The notes under the pieces were generated by a model. It was not told the DNA's origin and made no database searches. It worked only from the letters and a program-made list of their open reading frames with translations. From the NCBI GenBank assembly GCA_003228495.1, contig QIDY01000032.1:1-16397 (forward strand): a stretch of 16,397 nt of DNA, in the 5' to 3' direction. This document shows positions 1-6,797 of this stretch, one piece after another (within the stretch, counting starts at the first letter, position 1; each line of letters starts with the position of its first letter). This stretch comes from Nitrospirota bacterium. Lineage in GTDB: Bacteria > Nitrospirota > Nitrospiria > Nitrospirales > UBA8639. The position numbers and the translations under genes were made by a program.

Positions 1-52
1 TCGACAGAGTAAGGGACCCACCTACCCGTGTGCGTCTTCGCACTTCTTTAAC

Positions 53-70
53 AGAGCGAAATCGCTCTTT
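53..70 (+). terminator. Possible weak intrinsic terminator near left edge
   Basis: A 6-bp perfect stem (53-58 AGAGCG with 63-68 CGCTCT) closes a four-base AAAT loop and is followed by TT then CTAG. A second small hairpin, GTGCG-TCTT-CGCAC at 30-43, lies just upstream. Paired hairpins at the edge could end a gene outside the window. The T-tract is short, so this is tentative. Confidence 0.3.
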
Positions 71-230
71 CTAGAAAAAGTCACGACTTCTCAGCGGAGA
101 TTCATGATCGTTATGTGTTGAAATAATACATTATTCCAATAGTTTATGATTTCACATACCATGACGGTCGTTTAGGAATGCTGTTTGCATTTCCTGTAGG
201 GTTTATTAAAGTTTTTTTTCTTAGGAGGAC

Positions 231-305
231 ATGATGGACCCAATTTTTGATATAGCGATGATTGCGGTGGTGGCAATCTTGGTTGCCTTTAATATCTTCG
301 GATAA
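231..305 (+). CDS. Putative 24-aa single-pass membrane peptide
   Basis: A short ORF starts with tandem ATG codons (231 and 234) and ends at TAA 303-305. A full-strength Shine-Dalgarno TAGGAGG (222-228) sits 2 nt before the first ATG and 5 nt before the second, so 234 may be the better start. The peptide begins MMDPIFD, has a continuous hydrophobic core rich in I, A, V and L, and ends AFNIFG, so it could form one short membrane helix. An eight-T run (212-219) and a bulged hairpin (174-195) lie upstream. I do not recognise the family. Small respiratory or transporter accessory subunits have this shape, but no such partner gene is visible. It is the only ORF in the first 550 bases with convincing translation signals. 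Chance occurrence is possible at this length. Confidence 0.45.
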   Translation: MMDPIFDIAMIAVVAILVAFNIFG

Positions 306-541
306 CGCTGCCAATCCATTTTCCCATTCGACCGGGGAAAGGTGGATCATACAGCTGGATGTTGCAAAAAGTTAAGTTGAAAATGTATATATAATCGCTA
401 AAATTATCCCTAACGACCCTCCCTCCAGCCCTCATAAAGGCAAGAACATGGATGGCTTGGCGATATAACAGACAAGAAGTCCTCAAAGCAGTTTCACCAA
501 AAGGCACACCTGCCTTCACATTTATTACAATCTCTCTTTAT
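306..541. other. Non-coding stretch, no gene recognised
   Basis: No ORF here has both a ribosome-binding site and recognisable protein. A 6-bp inverted repeat (320-325 TTTCCC, 335-340 GGGAAA) follows the small membrane ORF but has no T-tract. A TATAAT hexamer lies at 390-395, but no -35 box stands at proper spacing, so I do not call a promoter. Confidence 0.4.
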
Positions 542-554
542 AAGGAGAGGCTGT

Positions 555-690
555 ATGACTGTTTACTCATTATCCTCCAGGAACCACAAAAAAGTTAATC
601 AGCCTACTTGCATTGGCCATGCTGATCGGCTGGACATCTTTGGCCCTGGCTGTAAAGCCAGACCCAAGCGCTATGTGGACTGTGTTCTGA
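555..690 (+). pseudogene. Frameshifted remnant of a small secreted protein
   Basis: A strong Shine-Dalgarno (AAGGAGAGG, 542-550) precedes ATG 555. That frame starts MTVYSLSSRNHKK and then becomes nondescript, ending at TAA 729-731. Beyond the six-A run at 588-593, the frame one base downstream reads LISLLALAMLIGWTSLALA followed by VKPDPSAMWTVF and a stop at 688-690. This second part is a textbook Sec signal-peptide hydrophobic core with an A-x-A cleavage site, but its own frame has no start codon because TGA 556-558 closes it. Removing one A would join the basic N-terminus to the hydrophobic core. I infer a decayed or truncated exported peptide gene. A 58-aa unshifted product from 555 is the alternative. 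The mature part would be only about 12 residues, so the original function cannot be named. Confidence 0.45.
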
Positions 691-762
691 ACAGGGCAGT
701 TAAAAAAATAAAACGTCCAGGAACGGGCTAACTTATTCCATCCTTTAATTAAGGAGGTTTTC

Positions 763-1470
763 ATGAAGATGCGAATCATGCATCAGCTCAGTTTAGTCAG
801 CGTCCTAGCTATTATCACAGTCCTCGGCGGATCTTGGGTGAACTTCGCTCATGGTTCCGGAGGCGGCCCTCTGAAAATTGTGGAAGTCGTAGTGGATCTG
901 AATGCGGAAACCCTCACTATCAAAGGAAAAAAATTGAATACGGGAGCCCATCCATTAAAGGTCACCCTGGGGCAGTTTCCGCCCTTAGTTATTATTGGTG
1001 TTCCTACGAACACCGAGATCGTAGCAGGGCTACCGCCCGCTATCGATCCCGGGGATTATTTGCTCACGGTCATAAAAGGCCTTTTGCCAAGTAAGAAGGA
1101 TCGGTACGATCTCACGATAGGTGCGGTAGGCCCCGTGGGTTCCCAAGGGCCCCAAGGGCCGCAAGGCATTCAAGGCCCCATCGGGCCGCAGGGACCTCAA
1201 GGGCCAGCAGGAGGTGGGCAGAGCTTGGAGACGCTGAAGGTTGAGACTACCTTTACGGTTCCACCCAACAACGGCGTGAATTCTGGTGTGGCTACGTGTC
1301 CAGCGGGATTCTTCGTCATGAGTGCGGGATACTTTCATCTTGGAGCACCACTTATCGTGTTCAATTTGGACGTAGATACAACATCAGGGACTGCTACAGT
1401 CGGGGTGAAAAACCCAGATAGCGCTTCGTGGGATGTCACTATGTTTGCCGCGTGTATTAAGCTTAATTAG
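763..1470 (+). CDS. Secreted collagen-like repeat protein
   Basis: The 235-aa protein starts at ATG 763, five bases after a perfect AAGGAGG (751-757). Residues 1 to about 30 form a signal peptide (basic start, hydrophobic core, cleavage near NFAHG). Residues 37-120 look like an Ig-like IPT/TIG-type beta domain ending YDLTIG. Residues 123-150 are nine Gly-X-X triplets rich in GPQ, a short collagen-like stalk. The C-terminal domain (about 155-235) has two cysteines (C179, C231) that could form a disulfide. Such TIG-collagen proteins are usually exported surface or matrix proteins. Nine triplets is very short for a stable triple helix, so the stalk may be a linker or trimerisation segment. The gene appears monocistronic, with a terminator-like hairpin about 50 bp downstream. 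Family assignment is good; the biological role is unknown. Confidence 0.85.
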   Translation: MKMRIMHQLSLVSVLAIITVLGGSWVNFAHGSGGGPLKIVEVVVDLNAETLTIKGKKLNTGAHPLKVTLGQFPPLVIIGVPTNTEIVAGLPPAIDPGDYLLTVIKGLLPSKKDRYDLTIGAVGPVGSQGPQGPQGIQGPIGPQGPQGPAGGGQSLETLKVETTFTVPPNNGVNSGVATCPAGFFVMSAGYFHLGAPLIVFNLDVDTTSGTATVGVKNPDSASWDVTMFAACIKLN

Positions 1471-1518
1471 GTGGCTCCAGTCAGCCTGCATAGAACAGCA
1501 ACATGCATTCTCACAGAG

Positions 1519-1548
1519 AGCCTCATGCCTTCGGGTGTGGGGCTTTCT
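1519..1548 (+). terminator. Terminator-like hairpin after the collagen-like gene
   Basis: An 11-bp stem (1519-1529 with 1534-1544) closes a TTCG tetraloop and includes three G-T wobbles. It is followed by TTCTATTT, a weak T-tract. It sits 48 bp after the collagen-like gene's stop and fits an intrinsic terminator. Confidence 0.55.
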
Positions 1549-1661
1549 ATTTAAGGACCCTGGATAGGAGGATAACCTCTTCGAGACAAGAACACAGAAG
1601 TTACTTAATGGCAGTTTTCACTCTTTACGAACTTGTTTCACGAAACTGGGCAAACCATAAG

Positions 1662-2503
1662 TTAATACCTTACCCGAAAAGTCGGGCTGTCTTCCGGCCT
1701 GGACTTTCGCCGGTCATACAAGCGTGTGGTGGAAATATTCGCATGCCCCAGCCACTCCTGGACCTTGGCGATATCGGCTTCATTATCCAAAGCATTCGTG
1801 GCCGCTGTTGCTCTTAAAGAATGCACGCTGATCCCGCCATATTTCCGCACAACGTTCTCAATAGACAGCATTGGGATGTAAGGCCTTGTCTAAAATTTTA
1901 CTGCGGTTATTGCGCACGGGCTTGAAAAGGGGACCGTCTTTATCTTCCGCGTGTTCTGCTGGTTCCAAATATTCCACGATGAGCCGCCCGGCTACCGGAT
2001 GTGCCGGTAAAAACCTGATCTTGCTTCCCTTGCCGAAGATCCGCAGATGCGGCACACCCTGACGGCTTTCTAAATCCTTCACTCGTAATGTACAGAGTTC
2101 TTCGCGTCTGATCCCGTGATAGAGCAGAGTGGCCAGGACGTTTGCCCTTGAGCGTATCCACGTCCGGCCGTTCAAGTAAGTCTCGCGCTTCCGCATCACT
2201 GATGGCGGGCGTGGTGCCTTCATTGCTATTCGCCTTCGGACGCTTGAGGCCTTTAACCGGGTTATGGGTGACCGCGTTGTGCTCACACAGATGATCAAAC
2301 ATGGATGAAAAGGCCGAAAGTTTCCGCCGAATGGTGGCGGGGCTGGATTCTTGTATTTCCAGTTTTTTGCGCCAGGCTAGCACATGCGCCCGCGTCACGG
2401 TCCGCATGGCGTCCGGTGAGCGAATACCCACAAGGGAAGTAAAGGCGTAGCAATCTTTCCTTACCTGAATTTCTCTTTTCCTTTCATCCCCAGTTTTTCT
2501 CCC
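1662..2503 (-). pseudogene. Tyrosine recombinase (XerC/XerD-like integrase), frameshifted
   Basis: Three pieces in three frames make one integrase. The first (about 2503 to 2140) carries the SAM-like core-binding domain (TRAHVLAWRKKLE, ATIRRKLSAFSSMFDHLCE). The second (about 2140 to 1863) carries HGIRREEL with catalytic Arg and GKGSKIRFLP with the beta-hairpin Lys. The third (1871 to 1662) carries HSLRATAATN, LGHANISTTRLY and the nucleophilic Tyr. All canonical catalytic residues survive but cannot be translated as one chain. The first break, after LKGK, matches loss of about 11 nt: the family usually has a DRAI-like tetrapeptide before LATLLYHG. The second lies near 1857-1866, after HPNAVY. 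The N-terminus is eroded: homology-like residues run upstream of GTG 2431, but a stop at 2504-2506 closes the frame and no good start exists. The gene probably came with a lost integrative element. No tRNA or att site is visible nearby. Confidence 0.88.
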
Positions 2504-2580
2504 CTAGATTTAACGACGTATTTATACGTAATTAAAACTTCATAAGTTCTAGATCTTTAAGGATTTTTTGTTGAATTTCC

Positions 2581-2609
2581 TTGATGTCTTATTTTTTCCT
2601 TGATATGCT
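2581..2609 (+). promoter_or_regulatory. Possible sigma70-type promoter upstream of the SulP gene
   Basis: TTGATG (2581-2586) and TATGCT (2604-2609) are separated by 17 bp in an AT-rich region, each matching 4 of 6 consensus bases. It points towards the SulP gene 240 bp downstream. AT-rich DNA yields such matches by chance, so support is weak. Confidence 0.25.
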
Positions 2610-2837
2610 TTAGTACAATATTTTGGAAAGGCGTGATGCCAGCAGTGTAAGCCTGCGGGATTCAACGATTTTCTCCACATATAACATGCTTTGACCCAAT
2701 TGTAGGGTAGCCGACTCGGAATTAAAGAGCGGCTTCAGTGCAAGCCGGTTTGTGGCTCTGGATGTCAATTCAGAAACCATGACCGGCTTTTTTATTGTGT
2801 GCACCTCCAAAAACCTCAACATCCTCATCGCACTCAT
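2610..2837 (-). pseudogene. Possible C-terminal scrap of a Fic-family protein
   Basis: The reverse-strand frame reads RMLRFLEVHTIKKPVMVSEL, then ATNRLALKPL, and later a degraded tail. This resembles the winged-helix C-terminus of many Fic (AMPylation) proteins: a helix of the type FLExHP, a central turn, then a recognition helix with A-N-x-A-L-x-x-L. The HPFx catalytic loop and the whole Fic domain are absent, and the usual GIL-E-x-TG turn after the recognition helix is unrecognisable. The fragment abuts the start of the SulP gene on the other strand, so the SulP gene's upstream DNA may derive from this remnant. A chance ORF is a real alternative. Confidence 0.3.
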
Positions 2838-2849
2838 TGCAACAATAAA

Positions 2850-4481
2850 ATGAATATAACCGAAGTTCCAAGGGGGAGTATTTCCGATCTGTCCAAGAAC
2901 TGGCGAGCAGATATGCTTTCCGGTTTTCTCGTGTTTTTAATCGCCCTCCCCCTTTGCCTAGGAATTGCGTTGGCCTGTGGTTATCCGGCCATTGCGGGAA
3001 TTTTTACGGCCATTATCGGTGGGATGTTCGCCACCTTCTTTAGCAATTCCGAACTCACGATTAAAGGGCCCGCGGCTGGACTGATTGTTATTGCAATCGG
3101 CTGCGTCACGGAATTTGGTTTTACGGGAGGGAAAGACCCCGCTGCTGATTTCCAGGCTTACCAGTTGGCTTTGGGCGTGGGCGTGGTGGCAGGCATTATC
3201 CAAATGTTGTTTGGGGCGTTTCGTGCTGGAATCTTAGGAGAGTTTTTTCCTAGTTCTGCGGTGCATGGGTTATTGGCTGCCATTGGCATCATCATTATGG
3301 CCAAGACGTTTCCGATTGCGATGGGCCTCAGTTCGGAGGGAAAGCCCCTGGAGCTTATAGCCAAAATCCCGCAGTTCATAATGGATATGAACCCTATTGT
3401 GGGGCTTATCGGGATCATCAGTCTCCTCATTATGTTCAGCTACCCGTTGATTAAGAATCCTCGACTCAAGGTTATCCCGGCGCCCATGATCGTGCTCATG
3501 GTAACTGTGCCGTTAGGGATGTATTTCAACTTAAGTCAGGAACAGATTTATTCATTCAATGGGCAAGAATATCCTCTTGGGAAAAATTTCCTCGTGGCTG
3601 TACACGAAAATATGTTCAGTGCGTTGACCTTTCCAGATTTCTCCGGATTACTGACCACGACAGGATGGAAATATGTCGTCATGTTTGCCTTGATTGGTAG
3701 CGTCGAATCCCTATTAAGTGCCAAGGCGATCGATGGAATTGATCCTTGGAAGAGGAAGACCGACCAGGACCGGGATATTTTGGCCGTTGGGGTGGGAAAT
3801 ACCCTTTCGGCTTTTGTCGGCGGGCTTCCTATGATCTCAGAAATTGTCCGAAGCAAGGCCAACATTGATAACGGCGCTCGAACGCGTTTTGCCAACATGT
3901 TTCATGGGATGTTTCTCCTACTCTTTGTGGCGTTAATCCCCGGGTTGATCAATCAGATTCCATTAGCGGCCTTGGGTGCGATGTTGGTCTTTATCGGCTA
4001 TCGTCTTGCGTCACCACAAGAATTTATCCACATGTATCATGTCGGACGTGAGCAGTTAATTATTTTTGTGTCCACCATCATTGGTGTCCTTGCGACAGAT
4101 TTATTGATGGGCATTGCCATCGGAATCGGTGTCAACATGGCGTTGCACCTGAAAAATGGTGCGCCCATGCTCTCACTGTTTAAACCTCAAATACTGGTGG
4201 AACGGGATGAAGGCCATGCGGTAACCGTGAAGGTCAAAGATTCCGCCATTTTTAGTACATGGATTGCTTTGAAAAAAACGTTGGATGGTCTCGCGAGTGA
4301 ATCCCATGTCGTCCTTGATTTGTCAGAGACCTTTCTAGTGGATCATACGACGATGGCCAAACTCCATGAGATGGAAAAAGAATTTAAAGAAAAGAATTCC
4401 ACTTTGGTCATTACAGGCTTGGAACAGCATCAACCTCTCTCGAATCATCCAGAAGCAGGAAGGAAGAGACCCAGGGGCTAA
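2850..4481 (+). CDS. SulP-family inorganic anion transporter with STAS domain
   Basis: This 543-aa inner-membrane protein is a SLC26/SulP carrier. Known substrates of the family are sulfate, bicarbonate and related anions. Residues about 18-400 are multi-pass hydrophobic, with the N-terminal signature LSGFLVFLIALPLCLGIALA and GPAAGL. The conserved ESLLSAKA motif starts near residue 286 and is followed by the RDILAVGVGN and GGLPMI segments. A cytoplasmic STAS domain occupies about 452-535 (VVLDLSETFLVDHT). I chose ATG 2850 because family members begin just before the RADMLSGF segment; the in-frame GTG 2799 adds 17 unlikely residues. No clear Shine-Dalgarno precedes either start. The last codons and the TAA fall inside the inverted repeat of a small inserted element, so the C-terminus was slightly rewritten. 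The convergent MpsC-like gene hints at bicarbonate transport, but the substrate cannot be read from sequence. Confidence 0.9.
   Translation: MNITEVPRGSISDLSKNWRADMLSGFLVFLIALPLCLGIALACGYPAIAGIFTAIIGGMFATFFSNSELTIKGPAAGLIVIAIGCVTEFGFTGGKDPAADFQAYQLALGVGVVAGIIQMLFGAFRAGILGEFFPSSAVHGLLAAIGIIIMAKTFPIAMGLSSEGKPLELIAKIPQFIMDMNPIVGLIGIISLLIMFSYPLIKNPRLKVIPAPMIVLMVTVPLGMYFNLSQEQIYSFNGQEYPLGKNFLVAVHENMFSALTFPDFSGLLTTTGWKYVVMFALIGSVESLLSAKAIDGIDPWKRKTDQDRDILAVGVGNTLSAFVGGLPMISEIVRSKANIDNGARTRFANMFHGMFLLLFVALIPGLINQIPLAALGAMLVFIGYRLASPQEFIHMYHVGREQLIIFVSTIIGVLATDLLMGIAIGIGVNMALHLKNGAPMLSLFKPQILVERDEGHAVTVKVKDSAIFSTWIALKKTLDGLASESHVVLDLSETFLVDHTTMAKLHEMEKEFKEKNSTLVITGLEQHQPLSNHPEAGRKRPRG
4467..4475 (+). 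repeat. Left 9-bp target-site duplication of the MITE
   Basis: AGACCCAGG directly abuts the left inverted repeat. It matches AGACCTTGG at the right end in 7 of 9 positions, as expected for an old target-site duplication. It lies inside the last codons of the SulP gene. Confidence 0.6.
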
Positions 4482-4667
4482 GGGTTCGCGAAACAATACT
4501 TTCCCAGAATTCGCGCCCAGATTTATGTCAGGTTGGGTCAATCTGAGGGAGCACAACCGTTGGCGTCGCATGGCCGACGTTGAGGATTGGGCGAGTGAAA
4601 ATCGGACTAAGCTGGCCTGAAGATGGGATGCGAAAATGGGAATGTATTGTTTTGCGAACCCTAAGCC
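4476..4667. mobile_element. 192-bp MITE-like element with 31-bp terminal inverted repeats
   Basis: The arms 4476-4506 and 4637-4667 are inverted repeats matching at 28 of 31 positions, starting GGCT at each outer end. Weaker similarity continues inward about 13-16 bp. Nine-base near-identical direct repeats (4467-4475 and 4668-4676) abut both ends. This is the structure of a miniature inverted-repeat transposable element or an internally deleted insertion sequence. The interior holds only a 31-codon open frame starting at ATG 4525 (MSGWVNLREHNRWRR...), which I do not recognise. It could be a transposase N-terminal stub or chance. There is no transposase, so movement would need one supplied in trans. 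The parent IS family is not identified; 9-bp duplications occur in several families. SulP reads into the left arm and stops there. Confidence 0.72.
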
Positions 4668-4676
4668 AGACCTTGG
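4668..4676 (+). repeat. Right 9-bp target-site duplication of the MITE
   Basis: AGACCTTGG directly follows the right inverted repeat and matches the left copy at 7 of 9 positions. Joining the two flanks suggests the uninterrupted SulP frame would have ended with CCT TGG TAG, a stop only a few codons from the present one. Confidence 0.6.
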
Positions 4677-4700
4677 TAGGATAAGCAGGAAGATGAGGGA

Positions 4701-5072
4701 CTATTCACAATTGAATTCCAAATCTTGGTCAAGAGCGAACACAATTACCCGTTCCCCAATTTTGGTGTCGATATCGGTGAAGAGCGCCGAGACGGTTACT
4801 CCGGTGATTTCACTCAGCTGCTGGGAAAGCTTCCCCCGACCTTGTGAAATGAGATTCTGACGCATGGCTTTGACCATTTCGATGCCATCCGCATTTTTCG
4901 CTAGCTGGCGCTCTGCAGGGGTCAGAACGCCCTTGAGCCTGACGAGAACCAGGTCTTTCAGAATAAACGCTTTGACATCCTCCGGGCCTCGCCCCATAAA
5001 TTCCCGCTCAAACTTAATGATCGCATTCCGAATAGCCGCTTCTAATTCTCCTTTCGTCTGGCCGTTTTTCAT
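4701..5072 (-). CDS. DUF2294 (MpsC-like) domain protein
   Basis: The 123-aa protein starts at ATG 5072 (MKNGQTKGELEAAI). The family features are clear: an N-terminal helix leading to FEREFMGRGPEDV (21-33), then the strands LVLVRLKGVLTPAE (41-54), and finally TDIDTKIGERVIVFALDQDLE (99-119). The length matches the compact family. DUF2294 is the MpsC family, named for a component of the staphylococcal MpsABC membrane-potential and bicarbonate system. Its biochemistry is unresolved and most genomes carry it as a stand-alone soluble protein. It is convergent with SulP across the MITE, which could link it to inorganic-carbon or ion supply, but no MpsA/MpsB homologue is in the window. Upstream DNA is an IS30 remnant, so its promoter context is probably altered; no good Shine-Dalgarno precedes ATG 5072. 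An upstream TTG at 5135 is in frame but adds unrelated residues. Confidence 0.85.
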   Translation of the reverse strand: MKNGQTKGELEAAIRNAIIKFEREFMGRGPEDVKAFILKDLVLVRLKGVLTPAERQLAKNADGIEMVKAMRQNLISQGRGKLSQQLSEITGVTVSALFTDIDTKIGERVIVFALDQDLEFNCE

Positions 5073-5103
5073 CAGGCACTCGGAATCCCAACATATTAAG
5101 GTT

Positions 5104-5226
5104 GATGCCGGAACATACCTGATTCGGGGTTCCAAAGGCCAGAGATTTTCGTGGGCGATTATTGAGTTTGGTCATGACGGTACGACAGCGTGACTTGTGC
5201 TCGATCAAGGAGACGATGGCTTGTGT
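5104..5226 (-). pseudogene. IS30-family transposase remnant, internally deleted
   Basis: The reverse-strand frame reads TQAIVSLIEHKSRC followed at once by MTKLNNRPRKSLAFGTPNQV. The first part resembles the segment of the IS30 DDE domain with a conserved L-I/V-E-R-K-S. The second is the C-terminal LNxRPRKxLxFxTPxxV signature near the last catalytic Glu. In an intact transposase about 100 residues separate these motifs, so an internal deletion has joined them in frame. The HTH and first catalytic Asp are missing and no inverted repeats were found. It sits directly upstream of the MpsC-like gene on the same strand. The C-terminal motif is quite diagnostic; exact borders are uncertain. Confidence 0.6.
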
Positions 5227-5572
5227 GGGCGCCACCCCCGCAACCCATGATGCCGTCGCACTTCGCGGCAGATAGCGTATGTGTGGACGCCAATCACGTG
5301 GCAATCTTCGTATAGCGGTTCCTCGTTTTTCATAAGGCCTGGATCTGATAGCGTCGGGTCTGGGTGAGCTGTGTGTACATTCTCATTAGTCCTTCTCTGA
5401 CTGGCCGGAAAAAGAAGCCAAGACACTACTACAGCTTGCCCCTTCAACCAAAACATGGAGTTGCACGAGCAAGTTGAATTCACGCTATTTGCCACAGACT
5501 GAATATTATTTTTGATCAGAGTAAGAATGCCGATGATCTCTGGTTATCGCAGATTGAGCTTAGGGAACCTCC
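5227..5572. other. Non-coding stretch upstream of the CPA2 antiporter
   Basis: I see no credible gene here. Reverse-strand ORFs are open but match no family I know and lack ribosome-binding sites. The part near 5227-5304 may be further IS30 debris. The last 100 bases probably hold the antiporter promoter; no consensus pair at correct spacing stands out. Confidence 0.4.
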
Positions 5573-6793
5573 ATGCAAAGCCATGACTTTTTTCTTATCC
5601 TGCTTATTATTCTTTTAACCGCGCGTGTATTCGCGGAGCTGGCTGCGAGGCTCAAAGCACCCTCTGTCATAGGCGAGTTATTGGCGGGAGTGGTACTAGG
5701 GCCGAGTCTACTGGGCTGGATCGAGCCCATCGAAGCAATCAAGCTCATGGCGGAAATCGGTATCATCCTGCTCCTGTTCGAGGTAGGCTTGGGGACCGAT
5801 CCCAGGCAATTGGCGCGGGCAGGACCTAAGTCTTTAGTGGTGGCCCTGGCAGGTTTCGGTTTGCCGTGTTTGCTGGGGTTCAGCCTAGGATATTGGGTAT
5901 TCGGTCTCTCGTTGCTTGTATCGCTATTTATTGGCGGGACACTCACAGCGACCAGTATTGGAATCACCGCTCGTGTACTCACTGACCTCAAACGCCACCA
6001 CGCCCCGGAGGGACAGATCATACTGGGTGCAGCGATTCTGGATGATGTGATGGGCGTCGTTCTGCTGGCCCTACTGTATGAATTCTCCATTGGCGGCGGT
6101 GTGACTCTGGGCAATGTCGGCAAAGTCATTATGTTCGTGGCGACCTTCTTTATTTTAGCCCCGGTGGCGGCCAAGCTGATGTCCGCTATCATCAAGCACA
6201 TCAACACCGCCACAGAGATTCCCGGCCTGATTCCCACGACGATCGTTTCCCTGGTGCTATTCTTTGCCTGGCTGGCTCATTCTATGGGGGCACCGGAGTT
6301 GCTCGGTGGTTTCGCGGCAGGTCTGGCTTTATCGAGGCGTTTCTTTTTGCCTTTTGGCACGGCCTTGCATGCAGACCCATCCTTCGCCGAGTACATTGAA
6401 ACGGAAATGAAGCCGATCATCCATTTGTTCACGCCAATTTTCTTTGTCATGGTCGGCCTGTCATTGAACCTGCGCGAGATCGATTGGAGTTCCCCCTTCA
6501 TTTGGGTTTTTTCAATGGCGCTAATGATTGTGGCGATTGTCGGTAAATTGGCGGGTCCCTGGCTCATCCGGGAACCGTGGCCAACCCGTTGGATCATTGG
6601 CACCGCCATGATCCCGCGCGGGGAAGTGGGACTCATCTTCGCCGAATTGGGACGGGAAAGCGGTATCCTTAACAATGAGATTTATGCCGGTATGATTATC
6701 GTGATCGCTTTGACAACCGTCTTGTCGCCATTCGCTATGAAGGGTTTGTACGGTCGCTTCAGCCACCGCTTACAAAAAGCTGAGAGCGTTTGA
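5573..6793 (+). CDS. CPA2-family Na+/H+ antiporter (NapA/GerN-like)
   Basis: The 406-aa integral membrane protein has about 12 hydrophobic segments. Family features run in order: SVIGELLAGVVLGPSLLG (31-48), the first discontinuous-helix segment TATSIGITARVL (125-136), the ion-binding pair Asp157-Asp158 in AAILDDVMGV, GLSLNLREIDW (295-305), the lysine in VGKLAGPWL (Lys325), and PRGEVGL (349-355). Two adjacent aspartates mark electrogenic NapA/NhaA-like exchangers, unlike the single Asp of Kef proteins. It exchanges cytoplasmic Na+ (or Li+/K+) for protons to control pH and sodium. No TrkA/RCK domain follows, so it is the short antiporter form. ATG 5573 has only a weak AGGGA-type ribosome-binding site. 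An aldehyde dehydrogenase remnant starts 4 bases after its stop. A closely related fragment lies at 12660-12760. Confidence 0.92.
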   Translation: MQSHDFFLILLIILLTARVFAELAARLKAPSVIGELLAGVVLGPSLLGWIEPIEAIKLMAEIGIILLLFEVGLGTDPRQLARAGPKSLVVALAGFGLPCLLGFSLGYWVFGLSLLVSLFIGGTLTATSIGITARVLTDLKRHHAPEGQIILGAAILDDVMGVVLLALLYEFSIGGGVTLGNVGKVIMFVATFFILAPVAAKLMSAIIKHINTATEIPGLIPTTIVSLVLFFAWLAHSMGAPELLGGFAAGLALSRRFFLPFGTALHADPSFAEYIETEMKPIIHLFTPIFFVMVGLSLNLREIDWSSPFIWVFSMALMIVAIVGKLAGPWLIREPWPTRWIIGTAMIPRGEVGLIFAELGRESGILNNEIYAGMIIVIALTTVLSPFAMKGLYGRFSHRLQKAESV

Positions 6794-6797
6794 GTAG

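Noticed and set aside
118..150. Promoter formed by TTGAAA and TATGAT
   Set aside because: The spacing is 21 bp, too long for a sigma70 promoter.
1561..1661. Attachment site or tRNA downstream of the integrase pseudogene
   Set aside because: No tRNA-like fold or direct repeat pair could be found within the window.
2799..2849. Upstream GTG start for the SulP protein
   Set aside because: The 17 added residues are unlike the family N-terminus, there is no Shine-Dalgarno, and the DNA overlaps the possible Fic remnant on the other strand.
4525..4620. Real small gene inside the MITE
   Set aside because: The 31-codon frame has no Shine-Dalgarno and no recognisable family. It is more likely transposase residue or chance.
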